Source: Spirobacillus cienkowskii
Lineage (GTDB): Bacteria; Bdellovibrionota_B; Oligoflexia; Silvanigrellales; Silvanigrellaceae
Length of the DNA stretch: 55,061 nt
Reading direction: 5' to 3'
Assembly: GCA_003339605.1 (NCBI GenBank)
Contig: QOVW01000064.1
Span: 1-55,061 of the forward strand
A model generated the notes under the pieces. It did not search any database. It had not been told where the DNA came from and worked only from the letters and a program-made list of their open reading frames with translations. Positions 1 through 7,352 of the stretch are shown piece by piece. Position numbers and translations under genes: made by a program. Position 1 is the first letter of the stretch; each line of letters starts with the position of its first letter.

Positions 1-92
1 ATCGAATTCGTGCGCACTCTGCCCTTGATTATCTTGCACCATTAGAGTATGAAAAAAATTATGATATTTAACCGTCCACTTTTCGGGGATCA
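1..92 (+). mobile_element. right end of an IS3-family insertion sequence (truncated by window)
   Basis: The window opens inside a transposase reading frame that stops at 69-71. About 20 bases later comes a terminus which, read inward on the minus strand from about 92, begins TGATCCCCGAAAAGTGGAC. This looks like a typical IS3-family terminal inverted repeat, recalled from the family rather than compared by search. The outer boundary could be 92 or 94. The left end and target duplication are outside the window. Confidence 0.75.
3..71 (+). CDS. IS3-family transposase OrfB, C-terminal fragment
   Basis: Frame 3 reads 22 codons and then TAA. The peptide RIRAHSALDYLAPLEYEKNY matches the usual end of IS3-family DDE transposases, of the form R-x-H-S-A-L-x-Y-L-x-P-x-E-[YF]-E. 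Only this tail is in the window, so intactness of the gene cannot be judged. The stop lies just inside the element's terminal repeat, as is normal for the family. Confidence 0.75.
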   Translation, partial: RIRAHSALDYLAPLEYEKNYDI

Positions 93-142
93 CACCACTC
101 TTAGTTCACTTCGGTCACCATTAAGTCAGAGAGGTGACTTTA

Positions 143-1237
143 TCATGCATAATATTTTCCGAATCGATTTCCAATAAATTTATCATAAGAAATATCTTCT
201 TGGCGAACAAATCCAGCACTCGGTAACTGCCCATGAGCATGAAGATCAAGAACTGCGCAAATACCAGAGGCTGTGGTAATTTGGATAGCTCCCCAGTGTT
301 CTCCCCTTATTTCGGCATTATATATTTTTTTAGCGTAGCTGAGTTGACTCAGTTTATTATTTTTTTCACCTGTGACTGTAACAAAAATAATGACAACATC
401 TTGTGTAGTATGCGGGAGAGATCTTTCAAGAATTTTTTTAAAGTTTTCTCTATCATCAATAAACTTTAAATCGTGCAGTAAAGTGTGAATTATTTTTCTA
501 TGTCCTGGATAACGTATAGATTTATAGTCCATAAATTTGACTTTACCAGCGAGAGTTTCGGCAAGAGTCCCAAGCCCTCCAGATGTATTGAAGGCTTCAT
601 ATTCTTCCCCATCTAAATTAAAAAGTTCTTTACCTTCTAAAGCGGGAGTCAGTTCTAGTTTACCATTATTAATAACTTCACAAGGGTTACAATATTCGTT
701 AATTAGACCATCAGTACTCCAGGTTAAATTGTATTTTAAACTATTATGAGGATAAATTGGAAGAGCTCCTACTCGCATTTTTACAGTATGGACAGAATCA
801 AATTGTTCAGTAAGATGTTTTGCTGCAATTGTAATAAAACCAGGAGCTAAGCCACACTGTGGAATAAATGTGCAAGGAGCGTTTTTGGATAGTTCTTTGA
901 TGATAGAAGTTGTTTTAACATCTTCTGTTAAATCTAAGTAATTTACTTTTAATTTTCTTGCTGCTTCTGCTATATCTTTATTGCAAAAAAACGGAGCGCA
1001 GCTCAATACGTAGTCTTTTTCTTTTAATGCTTTTTCTATTTCTTTAGAAGACATAAAATTAGCGGTATCATAACTAACATTTTTATGAGGATATTTTAAT
1101 ATGGTAGCAGATTTAGCGGTATCTATATTAGAATCAAAAACTGTAATTTGGTATTCTTCGCATTCTGAAAGCATGCTTACAACAAGTTTTCCAATTTTTC
1201 CTGCGCCAAAAACGGCTACATTTTTTTTTGCCGACAT
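143..1237 (-). CDS. saccharopine dehydrogenase family NAD(P)-binding protein
   Basis: A 364-residue oxidoreductase of the saccharopine/lysine-6-dehydrogenase family. An N-terminal Rossmann fold carries GAGKIG at residues 11-16, followed by the family's C-terminal domain with TWSTDGLINEY and a GGLGTLAETL stretch. The start is placed at ATG 1237, preceded by AAGAGGT at good spacing, rather than 11 codons upstream. Family members make or consume saccharopine, or oxidise lysine at the 6-amino group; the substrate cannot be read here. It is divergent from arginine deiminase with about 110 bp between starts, which suggests shared control and a role in basic amino-acid metabolism (inference). Confidence 0.8.
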   Translation of the reverse strand: MSAKKNVAVFGAGKIGKLVVSMLSECEEYQITVFDSNIDTAKSATILKYPHKNVSYDTANFMSSKEIEKALKEKDYVLSCAPFFCNKDIAEAARKLKVNYLDLTEDVKTTSIIKELSKNAPCTFIPQCGLAPGFITIAAKHLTEQFDSVHTVKMRVGALPIYPHNSLKYNLTWSTDGLINEYCNPCEVINNGKLELTPALEGKELFNLDGEEYEAFNTSGGLGTLAETLAGKVKFMDYKSIRYPGHRKIIHTLLHDLKFIDDRENFKKILERSLPHTTQDVVIIFVTVTGEKNNKLSQLSYAKKIYNAEIRGEHWGAIQITTASGICAVLDLHAHGQLPSAGFVRQEDISYDKFIGNRFGKYYA

Positions 1238-1349
1238 CTTTGTACCTCTTAATAAATATTGAATTGCCATTTGATTAGATCCATGCGATCTATGTTAACA
1301 GTAAGTATGTTTTTCTCACTAGGAATTAAATTGGTCAAGGAGTTTTATT

Positions 1350-2702
1350 GTGAAAGAAGATCAAAGAGTACAAAAAACGAGCCATTTTTGTTATTGGAAC
1401 TCTTTAACTGAAGAAAAAAAAGCAGAACTTATTAAGAATTCACAAACAGAAATTGGAGTTAATTCAGAAATTGGGTATTTAAGAAAAGTTTTTTTACACT
1501 CTCCAGGACATGAAGTTGAACTCATGACTCCAAAAAATGCTCCAGAGCTTTTGTATAATGATATTATTTATTATAAAAATGTTGTTGCAGGGCACGCGCA
1601 GTTAAAATCTGTTTTAAGTTTGGTAAGCAATGTGTTAGAGGTAACAGATTGTCTAGAAGAAATATTAGACATTCCTATAGCAAGAGAGCAGTTACTCGAC
1701 AAGATTTTAAGATATCAAAATTGTATAGAGTATAAATTAGAACTCGAATCATTACCTTCTGCAGATTTGGCACAAGCTTTATTAACGGGTGTGCCATTAA
1801 AACGGAACACACTGGAAACTTGGTTGTCTTCAAAGAATTTTTCTCTTGTTCCGTTACCAAATATGTATTTTATGCGCGATACAAGCATGGTAGTGGGAAA
1901 TCGAGTGATAACATCAAAAATGGCAAGTTCAGTGCGGTATGCCGAATCACTTATAATGCGCACTATTTATGATTACCATCCAAATTTGCAAGGATATGGT
2001 TTGTTACTTGATGCGTTAAATGAGCAAAATGATCCTGAATTTACAATAGAAGGCGGAGATATTCTTGTTATCAATAAAGATCTTTTATTGGTAGGAATCA
2101 GTGAGAGAACAACTCCAAAAGCAATTGATACTCTTGTTAATCAATTAATCAAAGCACGAGCTGAAGAAGCTAAAGAAGAACCTTTTAATTTACTCTGTGT
2201 TATTTTACCAAAAAATCGAAGCACAATTCATCTTGATATGATTTTTACTGTTGTAAATAATGAACAAGCAATTGTTTACCCTCCTTATGTATTAGGTAGA
2301 GAGCGAGCTCGTGTTGTTCGTATTCGTGTTAAACCAGATGGAGATAAAAAATTTAAAGAGGTTGAAGATCTTATTTTAGGCTTGAGAAGTGTCGGGGTGC
2401 GAATGGATCCTATTCCTTGTGGTGGAGATGATCCGTTGTATCAACAGCGTGAACAATGGAATAGTGGAGCCAATTTATTTGCGTTTGCTCCTGGAAAAGT
2501 CATTAGCTACATTCATGAGCACACGCTTCGGGCTTGCGAGTCAGCTGGGTTTAAAATTGTGTCTGCAAAAGATGTTATCAAGCACCCAACACTGCTGCAA
2601 AGTCACTCTCCATTGGTTGTTACTGTTGAGGGAAGTGAATTATCTCGTGGAGGTGGAGGGCCGCGGTGCATGACCTGCCCTGTTTTGCGAGATCCAGTAT
2701 AA
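1350..2702 (+). CDS. arcA: arginine deiminase
   Basis: Hydrolyses L-arginine to L-citrulline and ammonia. The full family fold is present (450 residues, slightly longer than the usual 410-420). Catalytic residues are visible: D177 in FMRDTS, E234 in EGGD, H294 and D296 in IHLDM, and the nucleophile C440 in GPRCMTCP. The start is GTG, with AAGGAG seven bases upstream. No arcB, arcC or arcD genes are nearby, so a complete ATP-yielding arginine deiminase pathway is not supported locally. The enzyme may instead supply citrulline or ammonia, or serve acid tolerance. The divergent neighbour is a saccharopine-dehydrogenase-family gene. Confidence 0.93.
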   Translation: MKEDQRVQKTSHFCYWNSLTEEKKAELIKNSQTEIGVNSEIGYLRKVFLHSPGHEVELMTPKNAPELLYNDIIYYKNVVAGHAQLKSVLSLVSNVLEVTDCLEEILDIPIAREQLLDKILRYQNCIEYKLELESLPSADLAQALLTGVPLKRNTLETWLSSKNFSLVPLPNMYFMRDTSMVVGNRVITSKMASSVRYAESLIMRTIYDYHPNLQGYGLLLDALNEQNDPEFTIEGGDILVINKDLLLVGISERTTPKAIDTLVNQLIKARAEEAKEEPFNLLCVILPKNRSTIHLDMIFTVVNNEQAIVYPPYVLGRERARVVRIRVKPDGDKKFKEVEDLILGLRSVGVRMDPIPCGGDDPLYQQREQWNSGANLFAFAPGKVISYIHEHTLRACESAGFKIVSAKDVIKHPTLLQSHSPLVVTVEGSELSRGGGGPRCMTCPVLRDPV

Positions 2703-2796
2703 ATTTTGCAACAATATGCCCCTTTGCATTTGCTCTTGCCTCAAGTCATAATTAAAGGTGACGATACATTAAGTAACGAAGAGGGGAATAATAAGT

Positions 2797-4836
2797 ATGC
2801 GAGGAGCGTTTCGATATACAAGTACTTTGTTCATCGCTTCATATATTTTATTACCATCTTCATTTTTATTTAATTCTTGCTCAAGTAACAATGATGTTGC
2901 TTCTAGTAAGTTAGAATTAAATCTCCCAGAGCAAAAAAGTTTACTTTCAAAAGTAAAACGTAGCGAAATTAACTATATTTCAAACTTAAAAGATTATTCT
3001 CCTCCAACAGAAAAACAACTTATAGATGAAGCTAATTTTCAAAATATTAAGCTTTATAATGAAAGTGCACGTGTTTTAACAGATTGGATTTCAAGATCGT
3101 TACCATCTAAAGATCGAATTCAAATTGCAAAAAATTGCGAAAATTTAATTGCTGGATTTAAAAATCAATTTCCCTTAAATGAAGAAACTCTTACCTGTGC
3201 TGCATGGTGGTTAGAAAAAAGAAATAATGAAACTTTAGCGAATGCGTCTAAATTATCTGCAGCATCTCCGCCAATTATAAAATTTTTATCTAATAAACAA
3301 AGGGCAGAATGGAAAAACTTTGAGGGACTTTCGTTTAATGATGCATTTTATCAATTAGATCCTCCAAGCATTAGTAAAGCTAAAAAAATTTCTGCAGAAG
3401 CGCTAGAAGTTGCATCTGATTGCGATTATAGTAATGCAAATGCAGCATTAATTATCAGATTAGAACCATTTTTACCTGATAAAGAGATTTATTCATTCAT
3501 TGATAAAATATATAATAAAATGAAAAAATGTTTGTCTGCAAATGTTGAACCAAGTGAAAAACTTCATTTAAGGGTTGGGTTATTACGTTTAATTTCAGGG
3601 CAACCTGAGATTGCAAAAGAATCACTAGAAGATGCTTTACTAGATAAAGATCCAGGAGAAAGTTCCAGAAGTCTTTTTTGGTTAGGCACAATTCATCATA
3701 AATCTAAAAATAATTTAAAAGAAAATCCATATTGGCAAAGATTATTAAAAGAAAATCCAATTTCTCTAGCAGCCATAGTTGCTTCCCAGCAATTAGGAAT
3801 TGATCCATTAGATAACTTGGTTCCAGATAAAGATATTGAATTGCAGTCCAGAGATTCTAATGTTTGGAACGAAAATAATTTAGAAGCATTTGTTTTTGAT
3901 TTACTACGGGCAAAAAAACAAATATCTGCTGCAAAAGAATGGGCAAATTTTGTAGGGAGAACATCTACAATCACAAATCCAAAATTAATTCTTTACTGGA
4001 TTTTAGCGCAAAATAGTATGAAAAATTATAGATACTCAATTTTTATGTTGGGTAGATATAGTAAATATTATAAAAATTTTCCTGTTAGTAAAACACTTTT
4101 ATCGTTTCATTTTCCTAAGCCTTATTTAAGAGAAATTGCAAATCACTCAAAAGAGATTGATCCAATTTTTGTATTATCACTTGTTCGTCAAGAGAGTGCT
4201 TTTGATACTCATGCCCAATCAACTGCCAACGCTAGAGGTTTGATGCAGGTTTTACCAACAACTGCAAAAACAATAAAAAGAAAAACATCTCCACGCCATT
4301 TGTTTGATGCTGATAAAAATTTAGAGATTGGTACTAAATATCTTAATATCTTGTTAAGAAAGTACAATGGAAAAACTGAGTATGCACTTGCAGCCTATAA
4401 CGCGGGAGCTTCAAATGTAGATAAATGGCGAGAAAGAGTGAGTAGCGATAATATTATGCTTTTTTGTGATTATATGCCTTTTAAAGAAACGCGAAGCTAT
4501 GTGTCCTTAATTTTAAGAAACTACTATTGGTATACAAGAATTATTTCTGAAAAAGACGATGTATTATCAAAAAAAGTGATTGCTCAAAGCTTAAATGCAA
4601 AATGGAAATCAGAGAGAGTTAAAGCTCTCGTTAATCATGCATCAAATGCAGATATAAAATTACGACAAAAAGAATTATTAGATAAAATTTTTATTTTTGG
4701 GAAATCAGTATCAAATATTAGTACAAATCAATATGATAATAAAAACTCGAGCAATCTAAAAAATACTCCAAACAAAAATTTTAACTATAAAGATAAGAAA
4801 ATTAAAGCAATTTCTTTAGAAAAAGAGATTAAGTAA
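2797..4836 (+). CDS. soluble-type lytic murein transglycosylase (Slt family), probable lipoprotein
   Basis: Cleaves peptidoglycan glycan strands in the periplasm to 1,6-anhydro-muropeptides. The N-terminus has a hydrophobic signal ending in a lipobox-like FNSC with C28, so membrane anchoring is likely. A long alpha-helical region (about 40-440) resembles the superhelical U-domain of Slt70. The catalytic SLT domain follows, with E466 in LVRQESAFD, then ARGLMQVLP and ALAAYNAGASNVDKW. The C-terminal about 90 residues are Lys/Asn-rich and low complexity. The start has GAGGGG upstream. It converges on the next gene with only 10 bases between stops. Confidence 0.9.
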   Translation: MRGAFRYTSTLFIASYILLPSSFLFNSCSSNNDVASSKLELNLPEQKSLLSKVKRSEINYISNLKDYSPPTEKQLIDEANFQNIKLYNESARVLTDWISRSLPSKDRIQIAKNCENLIAGFKNQFPLNEETLTCAAWWLEKRNNETLANASKLSAASPPIIKFLSNKQRAEWKNFEGLSFNDAFYQLDPPSISKAKKISAEALEVASDCDYSNANAALIIRLEPFLPDKEIYSFIDKIYNKMKKCLSANVEPSEKLHLRVGLLRLISGQPEIAKESLEDALLDKDPGESSRSLFWLGTIHHKSKNNLKENPYWQRLLKENPISLAAIVASQQLGIDPLDNLVPDKDIELQSRDSNVWNENNLEAFVFDLLRAKKQISAAKEWANFVGRTSTITNPKLILYWILAQNSMKNYRYSIFMLGRYSKYYKNFPVSKTLLSFHFPKPYLREIANHSKEIDPIFVLSLVRQESAFDTHAQSTANARGLMQVLPTTAKTIKRKTSPRHLFDADKNLEIGTKYLNILLRKYNGKTEYALAAYNAGASNVDKWRERVSSDNIMLFCDYMPFKETRSYVSLILRNYYWYTRIISEKDDVLSKKVIAQSLNAKWKSERVKALVNHASNADIKLRQKELLDKIFIFGKSVSNISTNQYDNKNSSNLKNTPNKNFNYKDKKIKAISLEKEIK

Positions 4837-4846
4837 TAATAATTTA

Positions 4847-5461
4847 TTACTGAAAGTTATTGATGATTTCTCCTTTGATTGATGAGTTTTTTGTTATATT
4901 TATTTTTGAATTTTTGTTTTCAATAATTATATTTCCAGCTACAACTGTATTTTCTAATGTTAGGGTCTGTTGATTAGAGTTATTTAAATTTTCTTTTAAT
5001 ATTATATTTTTATTTATTATAGAGTTTTTTATTGTATTATTAAGACCAAAAATTTCAGTATTATCATAAAATATGCTATTATCTGCAAATAAATTTCCAA
5101 AAACTTGTGTGTATTTATTAATAACTACTTCGTGAATAAAGGCGTTTTCTGTAACATATAAATTTGAAAATCTTACAAATTTTGCGATAAGTTGACCATA
5201 AAAATTACCATTAAAGACAGTAGAATTTAAAAGATTGCTTCTTCCTAAAATTACAAGATTATCTTTGAAATTAGAATTATTAGATACAATATTTCCATTA
5301 ATAATTATATTAGATGTTGAATGACATTTATTAAAATTAGCGTTTCCCTCTATCATCAGTTCATTGATTGTATTTTCATTGCAAACATATGTATCACTTG
5401 TAGTGGCAAAGCATAAATTTGAAATCAAAAACAAAAAAACACTCAGTCTAAAATACTTCAT
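4847..5461 (-). CDS. secreted protein with beta-helix-like (bactofilin-like) repeats
   Basis: A 204-residue protein with a clear Sec signal peptide (1-19, cut after CFA). The rest is Asn/Ile-rich and built of short hydrophobic strands spaced by polar turns, for example GNIVSNNSNFKDNLVILG and VVAGNIIIENKNSKI. That pattern resembles a right-handed beta-helix, as in bactofilins, but here the protein is exported. The start is ATG 5461, preceded by AAAGGAG eight bases upstream; an ATG seven codons earlier would place the ribosome site inside the gene. Family not recognised. Envelope structural or surface role is inferred only. Converges on the lytic transglycosylase gene. Confidence 0.65.
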   Translation of the reverse strand: MKYFRLSVFLFLISNLCFATTSDTYVCNENTINELMIEGNANFNKCHSTSNIIINGNIVSNNSNFKDNLVILGRSNLLNSTVFNGNFYGQLIAKFVRFSNLYVTENAFIHEVVINKYTQVFGNLFADNSIFYDNTEIFGLNNTIKNSIINKNIILKENLNNSNQQTLTLENTVVAGNIIIENKNSKINITKNSSIKGEIINNFQ

Positions 5462-5610
5462 ACTTATTACTCCTTTCGTCAAATTTGTAATATTAAAATT
5501 AAATTCTTTATAATTAAAATTAGAACAAGAAGATCATTAAACTATTTAATAGCATATAAGTACATTTATATCAAATTTTTATTTTAAATATAATTTTTAA
5601 AATTTATTGT

Positions 5611-5639
5611 AAAAACACATTAAAGGTTTAAGTGTTTTT
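5611..5639 (-). terminator. intrinsic terminator after the BpsA-like gene
   Basis: The inverted repeat AAAAACAC (5611-5618) / GTGTTTTT (5632-5639) starts at the stop codon of the minus-strand gene. The loop can pair further (TTAA/TTAA). It is low in GC, but flanking A/T runs suit a terminator working for the leftward gene. Confidence 0.5.
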
Positions 5640-6593
5640 TTAAATTTTTTTATTGTGATGCTTGTTAAAAGGTATAAAAAAAGCAACTGGATATTCTGGA
5701 TATGAAAGATGACTAGAAGGTTGATTATTGCTCTGACTTTCTTCTAATTTATTGACCTTATCATTAATTTGAGTCATTGATTTAAATTCTAAACAATCTG
5801 TAAAATAATATAAACATTTAAATCCTTTTTTTCTTTCATGATAATTATGAGTAAAATAAGACATTAGATTTAGCAACCAGGATTGTCCTCGATTAAGAGG
5901 ATAGCAATTAAAATATTCAAATTTTTGAGTATTTTTAAAGCCAAATACATCTAAATAATTTAAAATTCTAATAGTGAAAATTTCTCCCATTGCATTTGCA
6001 TTCATCATCATATAAATAGAAGAATTTTTATGTTTTACAGCTTTTAAGGCACAATCTAAAAAAATTTTTAAATCATAATAGTTTTGAGGTGGATCAAAAC
6101 AAATTACAGAAAATAATTTACTTAAATAATTTGGAAGGCCTTGATATAAATCAATGTGTAAAAATGTAATCGGAAATTTTGCATCATGAGTTAATATTTT
6201 TAATTTATTTAATAAAGATTTATCACAATCTAGTACTGTAATGTACTTAAACTTTCGTGAAGCGAGTTCAACACATAGTAAATCATCATCACCCATTAGC
6301 AATATTTCTTTATCTCTATAACCATTTTTTTCTAAAAGATCTGCTCTTTTTTTACGAGTTTCCACAGTGCATGGAAGTTGATTATAATGTTCTACAAATT
6401 TTAAGGATGGTTTTTTTATTATTAATTCATTATTTTCAGATTTATGATATTTAATGTTTTCATCAATTATTTTTCTTAAAAAAAGCATTTTTTCTTTACT
6501 ATTTAATTTTAAAATATGTTTAACAGTTTTGCTTCTAAAAAAAATACTTAAAGTTGAGCATAAAATTTTATGAAAAATTTCTTTTATTTTCAT
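5640..6593 (-). CDS. branched-chain polyamine synthase A (BpsA) C-terminal-domain-like aminopropyltransferase
   Basis: A 317-residue Rossmann-fold transferase. The motifs GDDDLL (101-106), VLDCD (120-124) and FDPP (166-169) match the BpsA/DUF43 family, whose members transfer aminopropyl groups from decarboxylated S-adenosylmethionine to spermidine to make branched polyamines. Length is a little under that of archaeal BpsA (about 350). The ATG overlaps the stop of the upstream LysE-like gene by four bases (ATGA), implying translational coupling. The N-terminal 60 residues are basic and may be a reduced winged-helix region. Product identity (branched or linear polyamine) is not readable from sequence. 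Followed by a terminator-like hairpin. Confidence 0.72.
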   Translation of the reverse strand: MKIKEIFHKILCSTLSIFFRSKTVKHILKLNSKEKMLFLRKIIDENIKYHKSENNELIIKKPSLKFVEHYNQLPCTVETRKKRADLLEKNGYRDKEILLMGDDDLLCVELASRKFKYITVLDCDKSLLNKLKILTHDAKFPITFLHIDLYQGLPNYLSKLFSVICFDPPQNYYDLKIFLDCALKAVKHKNSSIYMMMNANAMGEIFTIRILNYLDVFGFKNTQKFEYFNCYPLNRGQSWLLNLMSYFTHNYHERKKGFKCLYYFTDCLEFKSMTQINDKVNKLEESQSNNQPSSHLSYPEYPVAFFIPFNKHHNKKI

Positions 6594-7279
6594 GCAGTTA
6601 ATCCTAGATAATAGGTAATTATAAACTTTATAGAAAATATAATTGCAATCATAATTAATGTGTAACCCATATATTTTTCAATTTTACTAATGGAATTTTG
6701 TGTCATTTTTTTGCCTATATGGTTTGCAAAGTATCGGTATAATTTAAACACTATCCAATCACCAAATCCAACTCCTATCGCAATTGCGATGATTTCTATA
6801 AATAATAAGTTTTCTTTTAAATAGTTTTGTCCCATCCACCAAAGATACCAGAAGGGAATTAAACCTGGTATCGTCAATGTTCCAACTACTCCTTCAAAAA
6901 ATGTGCTTACATATTTACTTTTATGGTTATTTGATGTTTTGACTTGATGTATAAGTTTATCATTTTTATTGTTAAGGATGTATTTTGTGCCTATATATAT
7001 TAATAATAAAATAAAAATTACGTTTGCTAAGGTAATAAATAAATCTTTGTAATCCGAAAGTAAACTAAGCTGCAGTGTTTCTTTAACAATAAGGTAAATT
7101 ATTATGCAACAAATTGTATCTGCGATAATAATGCCTAATTGAAAAAAAAATAATTTAATTTTTTCATTTTTTAGATAAAAAACAATCATTGAAACATTAA
7201 GTAGACCTGGAGGCGCTGATGAGATAATACCACCAACCATTGCAGAAAAAAATAAATATAAAATTATTTCATATTCCAT
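6590..7279 (-). CDS. LysE-family exporter
   Basis: A multi-pass inner-membrane protein of 229 residues with about six hydrophobic segments. Its N-terminal signature, SSAPPGLLNVSMI, corresponds to the PGP region of LysE/RhtB exporters, which expel amino acids or related amines. The start is set at ATG 7279: an upstream in-frame start at 7336 would lie on the far side of a strong terminator hairpin. The SD is weak (TAGG) and touches the base of that hairpin. The downstream gene is a polyamine-type aminopropyltransferase overlapping by four bases, so the cargo may be a polyamine or its precursor (inference). Confidence 0.75.
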   Translation of the reverse strand: MEYEIILYLFFSAMVGGIISSAPPGLLNVSMIVFYLKNEKIKLFFFQLGIIIADTICCIIIYLIVKETLQLSLLSDYKDLFITLANVIFILLLIYIGTKYILNNKNDKLIHQVKTSNNHKSKYVSTFFEGVVGTLTIPGLIPFWYLWWMGQNYLKENLLFIEIIAIAIGVGFGDWIVFKLYRYFANHIGKKMTQNSISKIEKYMGYTLIMIAIIFSIKFIITYYLGLTA

Positions 7280-7286
7280 TAAAAAC

Positions 7287-7326
7287 CTATAGAGAGTGTT
7301 ATTTAATATAATAACACTCTCTATAG
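7287..7326 (-). terminator. intrinsic terminator after the malic enzyme gene
   Basis: A perfect 16-bp inverted repeat (7287-7302 with 7311-7326, 8-base loop) lies 26 bases past the maeA stop. On the minus strand it is followed by GG and five T. Its 3' arm abuts the ribosome-binding region of the LysE-like gene, so it separates, or conditionally joins, the two units. Confidence 0.75.
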
Positions 7327-7352
7327 ACAAACCCAAATTTAACTTAAAATTT

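Noticed and set aside
113-138. GGTCACC/GGTGAC hairpin downstream of the saccharopine-family gene.
   Set aside because: Six-base stem with an 11-base loop and no T-run; too weak to call a terminator.
537-749. Small plus-strand frames inside the saccharopine-family gene.
   Set aside because: Antisense shadows of a recognised enzyme with no ribosome site.
4833-4852. GTAATAA/TTATTAC repeat between convergent stops.
   Set aside because: Short, pure A/T stem; cannot be told from background.
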